From: CAKSNH01 sp964422725
GTDB taxonomy: Bacteria > Bacillota > Clostridia > UBA1381
DNA length: 21,420 nt
Assembly: GCA_964422725.1 (NCBI GenBank)
Contig: CAYRCC010000035.1
Coordinates: forward strand, 1 to 21,420
Direction of reading: 5' to 3'
How positions within the stretch are numbered: position 1 is the stretch's first letter; each line of letters begins with the position of its first letter. Below are positions 13,049 through 21,413 of this stretch, in pieces. Position numbers and translations under genes: made by a program. The notes beneath the pieces are model-generated. The model did not search any database, was not told the origin of the DNA, and was given only the letters and a program-made list of their open reading frames with translations.

Positions 13049-15820
13049 CTATGTCAAAAACACTCTTGCGAGTATTTCTTTCATCTGTGTCACCTCAAAC
13101 GGCTTTGATAAATGGTAATTCATACCGTTTTCGAGAGATTTGTGAACGTCTTCGACAAATGCGTTTGCCGTCATAGCAACAATTGTAACCGATTTTGCAT
13201 CGGCGCGGTCAAGCGCGCGGATTTCGCGTGATGCCTCAAGTCCGTCTTTTTTCGGCATCATAATATCCATAAATATAATATCAAAATGATTTTCCGGAGA
13301 ATTTTTAAATATTTTGACGGCTTCGTCGCCGTCTTGCGCGGTTTCTACCGTAAGACCGAGGTTTGTAAGCTGTAATTTTGCAATTTCCATATTTATTTCG
13401 TTGTCCTCGGCTATGAGGGCGCGTTTTCCGTTCAAATTGAGGTTGTCAAAATTTTTGACGGCGTTGTATATTTGCTTTTCGTCATTCTCCATATCGGCGG
13501 TGTTTATGCCGGTTGCCGGAAGTGTCAGTACGACTGTAGTGCCTATTCCTATTTGGCTTTGTATATCTATACTGCCGCCCATTATGCCGACAAGCCGTTT
13601 TGTGATTGCAAGTCCGAGTCCCGTACCCTGATTTGTGCGCGAACGCTGTTCCTGCTCAAACGGCTCAAATGCTTTCTTTAAAAACTCCTCGCTCATACCT
13701 ATGCCGGTGTCCGAGATGGTTATGCGCAGCGTTACGTTGTTGTCGTTGAGATATTCCGTTTCGATGTTGTAATTGACAGAACCGCCCTCGTCGGTGTATT
13801 TAACCGCGTTTGTAAGCAGATTTATCATTATCTGTTTCAGACGGCCGGAATCTATGTACAGATATTTGTACTTGCACGGCTGAATACGCCGCGTTACACA
13901 AATATTTTTGTCGTCTGCGAGCGGCTTGATTATTGCATCGGGGTACTCGTATATTTCCTTGTGTGCCGTGATTTCGGGTTTAAGCGAAAAAGTTTCGCTG
14001 CCTATTTTTGACATATCGAGAATGTCGTTTATGAGTGCGGTAAGGTGTTTTGCGGAAAGTATGGCATCGTTTAAATACTTGTCATTGGCAAGTTCGGGGC
14101 GCTGTTTCAGCAAGTCAAGCATACCCTTTATGCCGTTGAGCGGCGTGCGTATTTCGTGCGACATATTGGACAAAAAGTCCGTTTTGGCGTTGTCGGCATC
14201 TCTGAGAGCAAGGTTTTTCTGCATATTCACCTTGTTGATATATATAAGCATAAGCACCGATATCAAAATCACTATAAAGAACACTATCAATGCGACACAT
14301 TCCAGCGGATTTGTGTAAATGAGCCGTTCAAAGGTATTGCCGTTATAGGACTTGATTATGTTGTTGAAAACAATGTTGTTCACATCATCTTCGTTAAGGC
14401 TTGATACGGCTTTGCTTAATATTGTGGAAAGATTTGCACCGAGCTTTTTCGGTGTTGCAAGACAAACGTCGTGCTTATAAGAAATAAGCGATGCGGTCAG
14501 CTTGTTGTAGTGATAATCTTTCATATAATATTCGGCGGTGTACGTGTTGCAGAAAGTCACGTCGCAGTCACCGTGCTGTACCGCTTTCAGACATTCTTCC
14601 TCGGTGTCGTAAAAAACGAGCTGATTTTCCGTATAATTCTGCAAAAGGTAGTCGGAATTGAATTTGAGTGTTTTGACAGCCGCTATTTTCAGTTTGGCTT
14701 CCGGAACACTCAGCCGTTTTTGGTTCTGTACGCGATAATACTGTAATGTCAGGATAGGCGAAGAAATATAAAAGTCTTTAAGCTCCGCCCACGCGTAATC
14801 ATAGAAAAAACCGCATAATACGGGTGTGTCATAGTCAACGGCGGCATCGGGAAACATCGAATATGACGGAGGAGCTTCGTATTCAAACTCCGCATTGAGG
14901 TTTTTGGATATTCTGTCGAGTATATCGTAATATATACCCATATTTTGTTCGCCCTCGCGGTAGGCGAGATACCCCAAGCTGGGCGGAATGAGTATGGTTA
15001 TTTTGCCGAGATTATCGAGGTAAGCGCGCTCTTCGCGAGTCAGCAGAAGATTTTTTGCGCTGTTGCCGGAAAAGTAATTGTTTGTAAGACGCGAGGTGAG
15101 TCCGGGGTCGTAGATTTTGATTTTTTCGAGAGCGTTGTCAATCTTGGCAAGCAGCTGTGCGTTGCCTTTGGCGACCGCAATATAAAATCTCTCCGGTGCA
15201 AACTGTGCGACTATGCGCTCGTCGTTCGGAACGGAACGCATACTGTGATACAGTATCATATCTATTTCATCGTCGTGCAGTGCTTTTACCACTTCTGAAA
15301 GCTCGTTGTAAAAAATTATGCGGCAAGTGAAATCGTTTTCCGCCATAAACTTTTTCAATGCTTCGGTTTGCTTTGCACCGCGTATTGCGCCGACTGTTTT
15401 GCCGTCAAACGTAGAAAAATCGTTGACATCAATTTCGGTGTTGTCGGCTTTTGCGGATAACAGCGAATAGTTCTGTCCTATTTGGTTTGCCGTAAAGTCC
15501 ATATACTCACTGCGCTCGTCCGAATACTGAACAAACGACAGCACGTCAATTTCGCCGCTTTTAAGGCGGTCAAGACATTCCTGCCAACTGCCGTGAACAT
15601 AGTCATAGGAAAAATTCGCATATTTTTTGATTTCCTGATAGTAATCGTAGCAGTAACCGCGCCGAACGTTGTTTTTGTCTATGTACTGTACGCAGTCGAA
15701 CGTGAACCACCCGACGCGGATTTTTTGCTGCCGGGCGTTTTCGAGTGCCGAGGCGGCGGTGTTTGTGCATATAATAAAAACGGTAATAAAGGTTAAAATT
15801 TTAATCCACGTATTTTTCAT
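13049..15820 (-). CDS. Hybrid sensor histidine kinase with tandem SBP_bac_3 sensor domains
   Basis: Membrane sensor kinase of 923 residues with BvgS/EvgS-like architecture. It has a signal peptide (about 1-26), a first periplasmic-binding-protein-3 domain (about 33-255), a second, more divergent one (about 272-490), a membrane helix (about 505-527), and HisKA with phospho-acceptor H555 (FLSNMSHEIRTPLNGI). The HATPase shows NLLTNAVKYTDEGG with N671, DTGIG at 704-708 and GTGLGLA at 732-738. A C-terminal receiver has E805/D806, D852 as phospho-acceptor, T884 and K906. It should bind a small molecule such as an amino acid outside the cell. There is no Hpt domain and no DNA-binding output, and no response regulator gene is in the window, so it is an orphan. 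The promoter and two leader hairpins lie upstream. Confidence 0.92.
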   Translation of the reverse strand: MKNTWIKILTFITVFIICTNTAASALENARQQKIRVGWFTFDCVQYIDKNNVRRGYCYDYYQEIKKYANFSYDYVHGSWQECLDRLKSGEIDVLSFVQYSDERSEYMDFTANQIGQNYSLLSAKADNTEIDVNDFSTFDGKTVGAIRGAKQTEALKKFMAENDFTCRIIFYNELSEVVKALHDDEIDMILYHSMRSVPNDERIVAQFAPERFYIAVAKGNAQLLAKIDNALEKIKIYDPGLTSRLTNNYFSGNSAKNLLLTREERAYLDNLGKITILIPPSLGYLAYREGEQNMGIYYDILDRISKNLNAEFEYEAPPSYSMFPDAAVDYDTPVLCGFFYDYAWAELKDFYISSPILTLQYYRVQNQKRLSVPEAKLKIAAVKTLKFNSDYLLQNYTENQLVFYDTEEECLKAVQHGDCDVTFCNTYTAEYYMKDYHYNKLTASLISYKHDVCLATPKKLGANLSTILSKAVSSLNEDDVNNIVFNNIIKSYNGNTFERLIYTNPLECVALIVFFIVILISVLMLIYINKVNMQKNLALRDADNAKTDFLSNMSHEIRTPLNGIKGMLDLLKQRPELANDKYLNDAILSAKHLTALINDILDMSKIGSETFSLKPEITAHKEIYEYPDAIIKPLADDKNICVTRRIQPCKYKYLYIDSGRLKQIMINLLTNAVKYTDEGGSVNYNIETEYLNDNNVTLRITISDTGIGMSEEFLKKAFEPFEQEQRSRTNQGTGLGLAITKRLVGIMGGSIDIQSQIGIGTTVVLTLPATGINTADMENDEKQIYNAVKNFDNLNLNGKRALIAEDNEINMEIAKLQLTNLGLTVETAQDGDEAVKIFKNSPENHFDIIFMDIMMPKKDGLEASREIRALDRADAKSVTIVAMTANAFVEDVHKSLENGMNYHLSKPFEVTQMKEILARVFLT

Positions 15821-15849
15821 TGTCGCATGCCTTTCTTAAAAATTAATAA

Positions 15850-15882
15850 GCGGAATATACCGCCGAGTTTGCGTACAAACTC
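15850..15882 (-). other. Two adjacent hairpins in the sensor kinase leader
   Basis: GCGG-AATATA-CCGC (15850-15863) and GAGTTTG-CGTA-CAAACTC (15865-15882) are perfect small inverted repeats, next to each other. They lie between the kinase promoter and its start codon, so they would form in the 5' untranslated RNA. No U-tract follows on the minus strand. Confidence 0.4.
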
Positions 15883-15902
15883 CCAATATATATTATGCAT
15901 AT

Positions 15903-15931
15903 ATTTTAACACACATTATTTGTGCAGTCAA
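15903..15931 (-). promoter_or_regulatory. Promoter of the sensor kinase gene
   Basis: On the minus strand TTGACT (15926-15931), a 17-nt spacer and TAAAAT (15903-15908) with TGT before it (extended -10). A perfect 12-bp palindrome TTTTGCGCAAAA (15949-15960) lies 18 nt upstream of the -35 and could be an operator shared with the divergent DUF1540 gene. Confidence 0.65.
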
Positions 15932-16068
15932 AACATTTTTGTACAATATTTTGCGCAAAAATTATGCAAAATCAACAAAAACGAATAATGCCGAATAAAA
16001 AAATCAAATCGGTACAGAATATAAACTGTGATATTCAAATCACTACAACGCAGAAAAGGAGAATGATT

Positions 16069-16227
16069 ATGGAAAATCTATCAATCAAATGTACGGTTGA
16101 GCAGTGCGCTCACCACAGCTGCAACAAAAATTACTGCACTCTTGACAGTATCCTTGTAGGCACTCACGAGGCAAATCCGACAATGGACCAATGCACAGAC
16201 TGCAAGTCGTTCGAGAGAAAGAATTAA
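16069..16227 (+). CDS. DUF1540 small cysteine-rich protein
   Basis: A 52-residue protein with six cysteines (C8, C13, C18, C23, C42, C45), a pattern that matches the DUF1540 family: a short N-terminal CxxxxC-type cluster and a C-terminal CTDCKSFE end. Such proteins are common in Clostridia and probably bind a metal; their function is unknown. I chose the ATG at 16069 because AAAAGGAG is 7 nt upstream. An ATG two codons earlier (16063) is only 1 nt from that site, and the longer N-terminal extension in the same frame is AT-rich non-coding sequence. It has its own strong terminator and stands alone, divergent from the kinase. Confidence 0.82.
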   Translation: MENLSIKCTVEQCAHHSCNKNYCTLDSILVGTHEANPTMDQCTDCKSFERKN

Positions 16228-16249
16228 CAGCCGTCTGCGTATAAGCCGA

Positions 16250-16293
16250 AAAATCCATACACTTTAGCATTGCTATTGTGTATGGATTTTGTT
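16250..16293 (+). terminator. Terminator of the DUF1540 gene
   Basis: AAAATCCATACAC (16250-16262) and GTGTATGGATTTT (16278-16290) form a perfect 13-bp stem with a further AGCA/TGCT pairing in the loop. It begins 22 nt after the stop codon and ends in TTTTGTT. It is nearly symmetric and could also act on the minus strand. Confidence 0.8.
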
Positions 16294-16298
16294 ATAAT
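16270..16298 (+). promoter_or_regulatory. Promoter of the radical SAM/tsaC operon, embedded in the preceding terminator
   Basis: TTGCTA (16270-16275) in the terminator loop, a 17-nt spacer and a perfect TATAAT (16293-16298). It is 63 nt upstream of the radical SAM start. Confidence 0.6.
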
Positions 16299-16360
16299 AT
16301 GTAGTGTACGGATATGTGCCGAAGAGGTGAAATCCGAATTTAAAGCGAGGAAAGCAATCT

Positions 16361-17335
16361 ATGCGGAATGATTTTGAATATTCAAACGATAACAAGCGTT
16401 ATCATACTTGGAATTATCACCTAAACAGAAAGTTTGGGTGTAAGGTGTTTAAGGTTGCGCTGAACGCCGGCTTTACCTGTCCGAATATTGACGGCACTAA
16501 GGGTTACGGCGGATGCAGTTATTGTTCCGATTCGGGGAGCGGCGATTTTGCCGGTGACCCGTCGCAGAACATAACAGCACAGTTTTGCACCGTAAAGGAA
16601 CGTATGCACAAAAAATGGAAAGAGGCAAAGTACATACCGTATTTTCAGGCGCACACCAACACATACGCACCCGTCGAAACGCTGAAAGCGTATTTTGAGC
16701 CGGTTCTGGCACAGGAGAATGTAGTCGGCATAAGCATTGCGACACGTGCCGATGCGCTTGCGGACGATGTTTTGGAATATCTTTCGCAGCTGCACGAAAG
16801 GACGTATCTCATAGTCGAGCTGGGACTTCAGAGTGTGTTCGATGAAACGGGCGAGCGCATAAACCGCTGTCATACGTATGCCGAATTTTTGGAGGGCTAC
16901 AAAAAGCTGTCGGCACGCGGAATTAATATATGTGTGCATATCATTGACGGACTTCCCGGCGAAACAAAAGAAATGATGCTTGAAACGGCACGCCGCGTGG
17001 CACAGCTCAGACCGCACTGCGTGAAAATTCATCTTTTGCATATACTCAAAAATACGCGTATCGCAAAGGAATACGAGCGCGGTGAATTTGAAACGCTTAC
17101 GCTTGATGAATATGTGGACGTAGTGTGCTCACAGCTTGAACTTTTTCCGAGAGAAACGGTTATTCAGCGGCTTACGGGTGACGGCGGACGCGACAGTCTG
17201 ATAGCACCGCTGTGGAGTCTGAAAAAATTCGTGGTGCTCAATTCGATAGATAAAGAAATGCTCAGACGCAATACTTATCAGGGTGCTGAATTCGGCAAAA
17301 TACCGCCGTACTCCGAAAATACGCCGGAGGTATAA
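16361..17335 (+). CDS. Radical SAM protein, YhcC/TIGR01212 family
   Basis: The 324-residue radical SAM enzyme has its cluster-binding cysteines in FTCPNIDGTKGYGGCSYC: C40, C52 and C55, the spaced CX11CX2C arrangement of the YhcC branch (Elp3-like). Other family stretches are YFQAHTNTYAPVETLKAYFEP, GISIATRADAL, VELGLQSVFDET and VHIIDGLPGETKEMM, which form the partial barrel and SAM pocket. The substrate is unknown to me; E. coli YhcC is uncharacterised. It is 32 nt upstream of tsaC and probably cotranscribed with it, which would fit a tRNA- or translation-related role, but this is only context. A GCGAGGAAAG ribosome binding site is present. Confidence 0.9.
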   Translation: MRNDFEYSNDNKRYHTWNYHLNRKFGCKVFKVALNAGFTCPNIDGTKGYGGCSYCSDSGSGDFAGDPSQNITAQFCTVKERMHKKWKEAKYIPYFQAHTNTYAPVETLKAYFEPVLAQENVVGISIATRADALADDVLEYLSQLHERTYLIVELGLQSVFDETGERINRCHTYAEFLEGYKKLSARGINICVHIIDGLPGETKEMMLETARRVAQLRPHCVKIHLLHILKNTRIAKEYERGEFETLTLDEYVDVVCSQLELFPRETVIQRLTGDGGRDSLIAPLWSLKKFVVLNSIDKEMLRRNTYQGAEFGKIPPYSENTPEV

Positions 17336-17367
17336 AAAGCTTTAAAACAGGACGAGGTGTAAAAACA

Positions 17368-18405
17368 ATGCAGACAAAGGTTATAAAGGTATGTGAAGAT
17401 TATACACAATTGCAGGAGGCCGCCGAGGCACTTGCAAACGGAAAGCTGGTGGCGTTTCCGACGGAAACGGTTTACGGCTTGGGCGCAAATGCACTTGACG
17501 AAGCGGCGGTAAAAAGTATATTTGCGGCAAAGGGCAGACCGTCGGACAACCCGCTGATAGTGCATATATGCGAAAAAGAGGACATAAAAAAGCTGGCGGC
17601 GGAGGTAAGCGAAAATGCCGAAAAACTGCTTGAGGCGTTTTCGCCGGGTCCGCTTACGCTTATTTTAAAAAAACAGCCGTACATAAACGACACCGTAACA
17701 GGCGGACTTGATACAATAGCGGTAAGAATACCGGTTCATAAGGTTGCGCGCGAGCTTATTCGTATGAGCGGAGTGCCGGTTGCCGCGCCGAGCGCAAATA
17801 TTTCCGGCAGACCGAGCCCGACCGAGGCAAAGCACGTTATAGAGGATATGGACGGCAGAATAGAATATATTATCGACGGCGGTGCGTGCGATGTCGGAGT
17901 GGAGTCGACCGTGGTTGACGTGACGGGGGAGTGTCCGGTTATTCTGCGGCCGGGCGGTATTACGCCGGAGGATATACGCGCGGTTATTCCGAGCGCCGTA
18001 ATCGATCCGCACGCTGTGGATACGGCTATGCCTAACGAAAAGCCTAAAAGTCCGGGTATGAAATATAAGCATTATTCGCCGAAAGCCGAGGTGGTGGTTA
18101 TAGAAGGTGACGAGGGAGCGGTTTTTGCAAAGATACAGAGCCTGTGCAAGACCGCAAAAGCGGACGGCAAGCGCGTGGGGGTTTTGTTCAAAAGCGAAAG
18201 CGTGGGTCACTGCGATGCCGATTGTCTGCTTTTTGCCGGAAAGACGGACAGAGAGTATGCCGCAAGCCTGTTTTCCAATTTGCGCCGCTTTGACGAGTGC
18301 GGCGCGGATATTGTGTTTGCGGAGTTTAAAACCGCCGACGGCATCGGTATTGCAATACGAAACCGACTGTACAAGTCAGCCGGAAACAATGTTATATATG
18401 TCTGA
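17368..18405 (+). CDS. L-threonylcarbamoyladenylate synthase (TsaC/Sua5)
   Basis: Makes threonylcarbamoyl-AMP from threonine, bicarbonate and ATP, the first step of t6A modification at position 37 of ANN-decoding tRNAs. The YrdC domain (about 13-203) shows FPTETVYGLGANA (30-42), KGRP (55-58), PSANISGRPSPTEA (141-154) and VESTVVDV. SPGMKYKHYSP (228-238) is the conserved linker that closes over the active site, followed by a Sua5 C-terminal domain (about 240-345). The two-domain, 345-residue form is the Sua5 type found in many Gram-positives, as opposed to the short TsaC. A CGAGGTG site is 9 nt before the ATG. The later steps (TsaB, TsaD, TsaE) are not in this window. Confidence 0.93.
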   Translation: MQTKVIKVCEDYTQLQEAAEALANGKLVAFPTETVYGLGANALDEAAVKSIFAAKGRPSDNPLIVHICEKEDIKKLAAEVSENAEKLLEAFSPGPLTLILKKQPYINDTVTGGLDTIAVRIPVHKVARELIRMSGVPVAAPSANISGRPSPTEAKHVIEDMDGRIEYIIDGGACDVGVESTVVDVTGECPVILRPGGITPEDIRAVIPSAVIDPHAVDTAMPNEKPKSPGMKYKHYSPKAEVVVIEGDEGAVFAKIQSLCKTAKADGKRVGVLFKSESVGHCDADCLLFAGKTDREYAASLFSNLRRFDECGADIVFAEFKTADGIGIAIRNRLYKSAGNNVIYV

Positions 18406-18449
18406 AAACAAGGGCGCGGATAAAATCGACAAAGATGAAAAAATAACGT

Positions 18450-18473
18450 TTTCTTTTTGATTTCAAAAAGAAA
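18450..18473 (+). terminator. Weak candidate terminator after tsaC
   Basis: TTTCTTTTTG (18450-18459), loop ATTT and CAAAAAGAAA (18464-18473) form a perfect but A/T-only stem apart from two G-C pairs. Stability and tail are poor (TATAATGTTTTATGCTTTTT). Some readthrough into ppdK is possible. Confidence 0.35.
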
Positions 18474-18537
18474 TATAATGTTTTATGCTTTTTAACTGAT
18501 ATTTTTTTAACGGAGTTTGATTTTTAAAAAATTACAC

Positions 18538-18565
18538 TAGACAATTTTTTATATTGTGATATAAT
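18538..18565 (+). promoter_or_regulatory. Promoter of ppdK
   Basis: TAGACA (18538-18543), a 16-nt spacer and TATAAT (18560-18565) preceded by TGA (extended -10). A small hairpin GTTAT-GTTTTTT-type (18581-18596) lies between it and the AGGAGG site at 18609-18614. Confidence 0.6.
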
Positions 18566-18621
18566 AATTACGTTAATTAAGTTATGTTTTTATAACAAAC
18601 AATGTTTTAGGAGGAAAACAC

Positions 18622-21252
18622 ATGAGCAAAAAGTATGTTTACCAATTCTCTGAGGGTAACGCTACTATGAGAGAATTGCTTGGCGGTAAAGGTGCTAACC
18701 TTGCGGAGATGACAAGTCTGGGACTGCCTGTACCTCAAGGTTTTACGGTATCTACAGAGGCTTGTACTCAGTATTATGAGGACGGCAGAAAGATTAACGC
18801 CGAAATCGAAGCTGAAATTATGGAAAATATCAAAAAGATGGAAGCTGTTGTCGGCAAGAAATTCGGCGATAAGGAAAATCCGCTTCTTGTGTCGGTTCGT
18901 TCGGGTGCGAGAGCGTCAATGCCGGGTATGATGGATACAATTCTTAACCTCGGTCTTAACGAAGAAGTTGTTGAGATAATGGCTGAAAAGTCAGGCAACG
19001 AAAGATGGGCGTGGGATTGCTACAGAAGATTTATCCAGATGTATTCCGACGTTGTTATGGAAGTTGGTAAGAAATACTTTGAAGAGCTTATCGACGCAAT
19101 GAAAGAAAAAAGAGGTGTCACTCAGGACGTTGAGCTGACAGCCGCAGACCTTAAAGAGCTTGCAGAGCAGTTTAAGGCTGAGTATAAATCAAAAATCGGC
19201 GAGGATTTCCCTACAGACCCTGTACAGCAGCTTATGGGTGCCGTTAAAGCGGTATTCCGTTCATGGGATAACCCGAGAGCAAACGTATACCGCCGTGACA
19301 ACGATATCCCTTATTCATGGGGTACTGCTGTAAACGTACAGATGATGGCATTCGGTAATATGGGCGACACATCGGGTACGGGCGTTGCGTTTACGCGTGA
19401 CCCTGCAACGGGTGAAAAGCACCTTATGGGTGAGTTCCTTATGAACGCTCAGGGTGAGGACGTTGTTGCCGGCGTAAGAACTCCGCAGAAGATTGACCAG
19501 CTTAAGGACGTTATGCCTGAGGTTTACGAGCAGTTTGTCGGAATCTGCAATACTCTTGAAAATCATTACAGAGATATGCAGGATATGGAGTTTACGATTG
19601 AGGACAGAAAGCTGTATATGCTCCAGACACGTAACGGTAAGAGAACGGCACAGGCCGCTCTAAAGATTGCGTGCGACCTTGTTGACGAGGGTATGATTTC
19701 GGAGCAGGAAGCAGTTGCTATGATAGATCCGAGAAACTTGGATACACTGTTGCATCCGCAGTTTGATGCTAAGGCACTTAAAGCCGCAAATGCAATCGGA
19801 AAAGCACTTCCGGCATCTCCGGGTGCGGCTTGCGGTCAGATTGTATTCACAGCTGACGATGCAAAGGCTTGGAATGAGGCCGGCAAGAAGGTAGTTCTTG
19901 TAAGACTTGAAACATCTCCTGAGGATATAGAAGGTATGAAAGCCGCTCAGGGTATATTGACGGTTCGCGGCGGTATGACATCTCACGCAGCGGTTGTTGC
20001 GCGCGGTATGGGTACATGCTGTGTATCGGGTTGCTCGGAAATTAAGATGAATGAGGCAGGCAAAACATTTGAGCTTGCCGGCAAGACATTCAAAGAGGGC
20101 GACTTTATTTCGCTTGACGGTTCGACAGGTAATATCTATGACGGCGTTATTGATACGGTTGACGCATCAATTGCCGGTGAATTCGGAAGAATTATGGGTT
20201 GGGCTGACAAATACAGAGTACTTAAGGTAAGAACAAATGCTGACACGCCGGCTGATGCTAAGAGAGCACGCGAGCTTGGTGCAGAAGGAATAGGTCTTTG
20301 CCGTACAGAGCATATGTTCTTTGAAACTGACAGAATTGCGGCGTTCAGAGAGATGATTTGCTCGGATACCGTAGAGGAAAGAGAAACCGCACTTGCTAAG
20401 ATTGAGCCGATGCAGCAGAGTGACTTCGAGGCTCTTTATGAGGCACTTGAGGGTAATCCTGTTACAATTCGTTTCTTGGATCCGCCGTTGCACGAGTTTG
20501 TTCCGACGGAAGAGGCTGACATCGAGGCTCTTGCAAAAGCACAGGGCAAGTCGGTTGAAACGATTAAGGCTATTATTGACTCACTTCACGAGTTTAACCC
20601 GATGATGGGTCACAGAGGCTGTCGTTTGGCTGTAACATATCCTGAAATTGCAGCTATGCAGACACGTGCCATTATCAAGGCGGCAATTAACGTAGCTAAA
20701 AGACATCCGGACTGGAACAATGTTCCTGAAATTATGATTCCGCTTATCGGCGACGTTAAGGAATTGAAGTTTGTTAAAGATGTTGTTGTTAAGACGGCTG
20801 ATGCTATCATTGCCGAATCGGGTGTGGAGTTGAAGTATGAAGTCGGTACTATGATTGAAATTCCGCGTGCCGCTCTTACGGCTGATGAAATCGCAAAAGA
20901 GGCTGAGTTCTTCTGTTTCGGTACTAACGACCTTACACAGATGACATTCGGTTTCTCGCGTGACGACGCAGGTAAGTTCTTAGATGCTTACTATGATACA
21001 AAGATTTTTGAAAATGACCCGTTTGCTAAGCTTGACCAGACAGGTGTCGGTAAGCTTATGGAAATGTCGGTTAAGATGGGTAAATCGGTTCGTCCGGATA
21101 TGCATATCGGTATTTGCGGTGAACACGGCGGTGACCCATCATCGGTTGAGTTCTGCCATAAGCTGGGTATGACATATGTATCATGCTCGCCGTTCAGAGT
21201 GCCTATCGCAAGACTTGCCGCTGCACAGGCAGCTATTAACGAAAAGCGCTAA
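18622..21252 (+). CDS. ppdK: Pyruvate, phosphate dikinase
   Basis: Interconverts pyruvate + ATP + Pi and PEP + AMP + PPi; in anaerobic Clostridia it often runs with glycolysis in the PPi-saving, ATP-forming direction. The 876-residue protein is full length: N-terminal ATP-grasp (ELLGGKGANLAEM at 16-28, VRSGARASMPGMMDT), swivelling phosphohistidine domain with H455 in GGMTSHAAVVARG, and PEP/pyruvate barrel (GLCRTEHMFF, FGTNDLTQMTFGFSRDD, GICGEHGGDP with catalytic Cys 832). H455 and this Cys lie where the Clostridium symbiosum enzyme has H455 and C831. A near-consensus AGGAGG site 7 nt before the ATG and, by eye, a more selective codon choice (AGA for Arg, fewer GCG and CCG) than its neighbours suggest high expression. 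No regulatory-protein gene is nearby. Confidence 0.97.
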   Translation: MSKKYVYQFSEGNATMRELLGGKGANLAEMTSLGLPVPQGFTVSTEACTQYYEDGRKINAEIEAEIMENIKKMEAVVGKKFGDKENPLLVSVRSGARASMPGMMDTILNLGLNEEVVEIMAEKSGNERWAWDCYRRFIQMYSDVVMEVGKKYFEELIDAMKEKRGVTQDVELTAADLKELAEQFKAEYKSKIGEDFPTDPVQQLMGAVKAVFRSWDNPRANVYRRDNDIPYSWGTAVNVQMMAFGNMGDTSGTGVAFTRDPATGEKHLMGEFLMNAQGEDVVAGVRTPQKIDQLKDVMPEVYEQFVGICNTLENHYRDMQDMEFTIEDRKLYMLQTRNGKRTAQAALKIACDLVDEGMISEQEAVAMIDPRNLDTLLHPQFDAKALKAANAIGKALPASPGAACGQIVFTADDAKAWNEAGKKVVLVRLETSPEDIEGMKAAQGILTVRGGMTSHAAVVARGMGTCCVSGCSEIKMNEAGKTFELAGKTFKEGDFISLDGSTGNIYDGVIDTVDASIAGEFGRIMGWADKYRVLKVRTNADTPADAKRARELGAEGIGLCRTEHMFFETDRIAAFREMICSDTVEERETALAKIEPMQQSDFEALYEALEGNPVTIRFLDPPLHEFVPTEEADIEALAKAQGKSVETIKAIIDSLHEFNPMMGHRGCRLAVTYPEIAAMQTRAIIKAAINVAKRHPDWNNVPEIMIPLIGDVKELKFVKDVVVKTADAIIAESGVELKYEVGTMIEIPRAALTADEIAKEAEFFCFGTNDLTQMTFGFSRDDAGKFLDAYYDTKIFENDPFAKLDQTGVGKLMEMSVKMGKSVRPDMHIGICGEHGGDPSSVEFCHKLGMTYVSCSPFRVPIARLAAAQAAINEKR

Positions 21253-21290
21253 TCAGAAGTTAGCGAATAACGCAACAATTTAATAGCATT

Positions 21291-21329
21291 CGCCCGCATT
21301 ATCGAAAGATAGTGTGGGCGTTTTCTTTT
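21291..21329 (+). terminator. First terminator after ppdK
   Basis: CGCCCGCATTATC (21291-21303), GAAA loop and GATAGTGTGGGCG (21308-21320) form a 13-bp stem with two wobble pairs. TTTTCTTTT follows at 21321-21329. Confidence 0.85.
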
Positions 21330-21376
21330 GGCTCTAATCCTTATGTTTTATAGGGGTTAGAGCCTTTTTTTATTTT
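21330..21376 (+). terminator. Second terminator after ppdK
   Basis: GGCTCTAATCC (21330-21340) pairs with GGGTTAGAGCC (21354-21364) over 11 bp including one U-G pair. TTTTTTTATTTT follows. It begins directly at the end of the first terminator's U-tract. Confidence 0.8.
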
Positions 21377-21377
21377 C

Positions 21378-21413
21378 ATCCCATTCGCTTTGAATGGGAT
21401 TTTTTTATTTTTT
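21378..21413 (+). terminator. Third terminator in the series
   Basis: ATCCCATTC (21378-21386), loop GCTTT and GAATGGGAT (21392-21400) with TTTTTTATTTTTT after it. Plus-strand orientation only, since no T-run follows on the minus strand. Confidence 0.8.

Noticed and set aside
15922..16068. N-terminal extension of the DUF1540 reading frame
   Set aside because: AT-rich, without family similarity; the good ribosome binding site serves the ATG at 16069.
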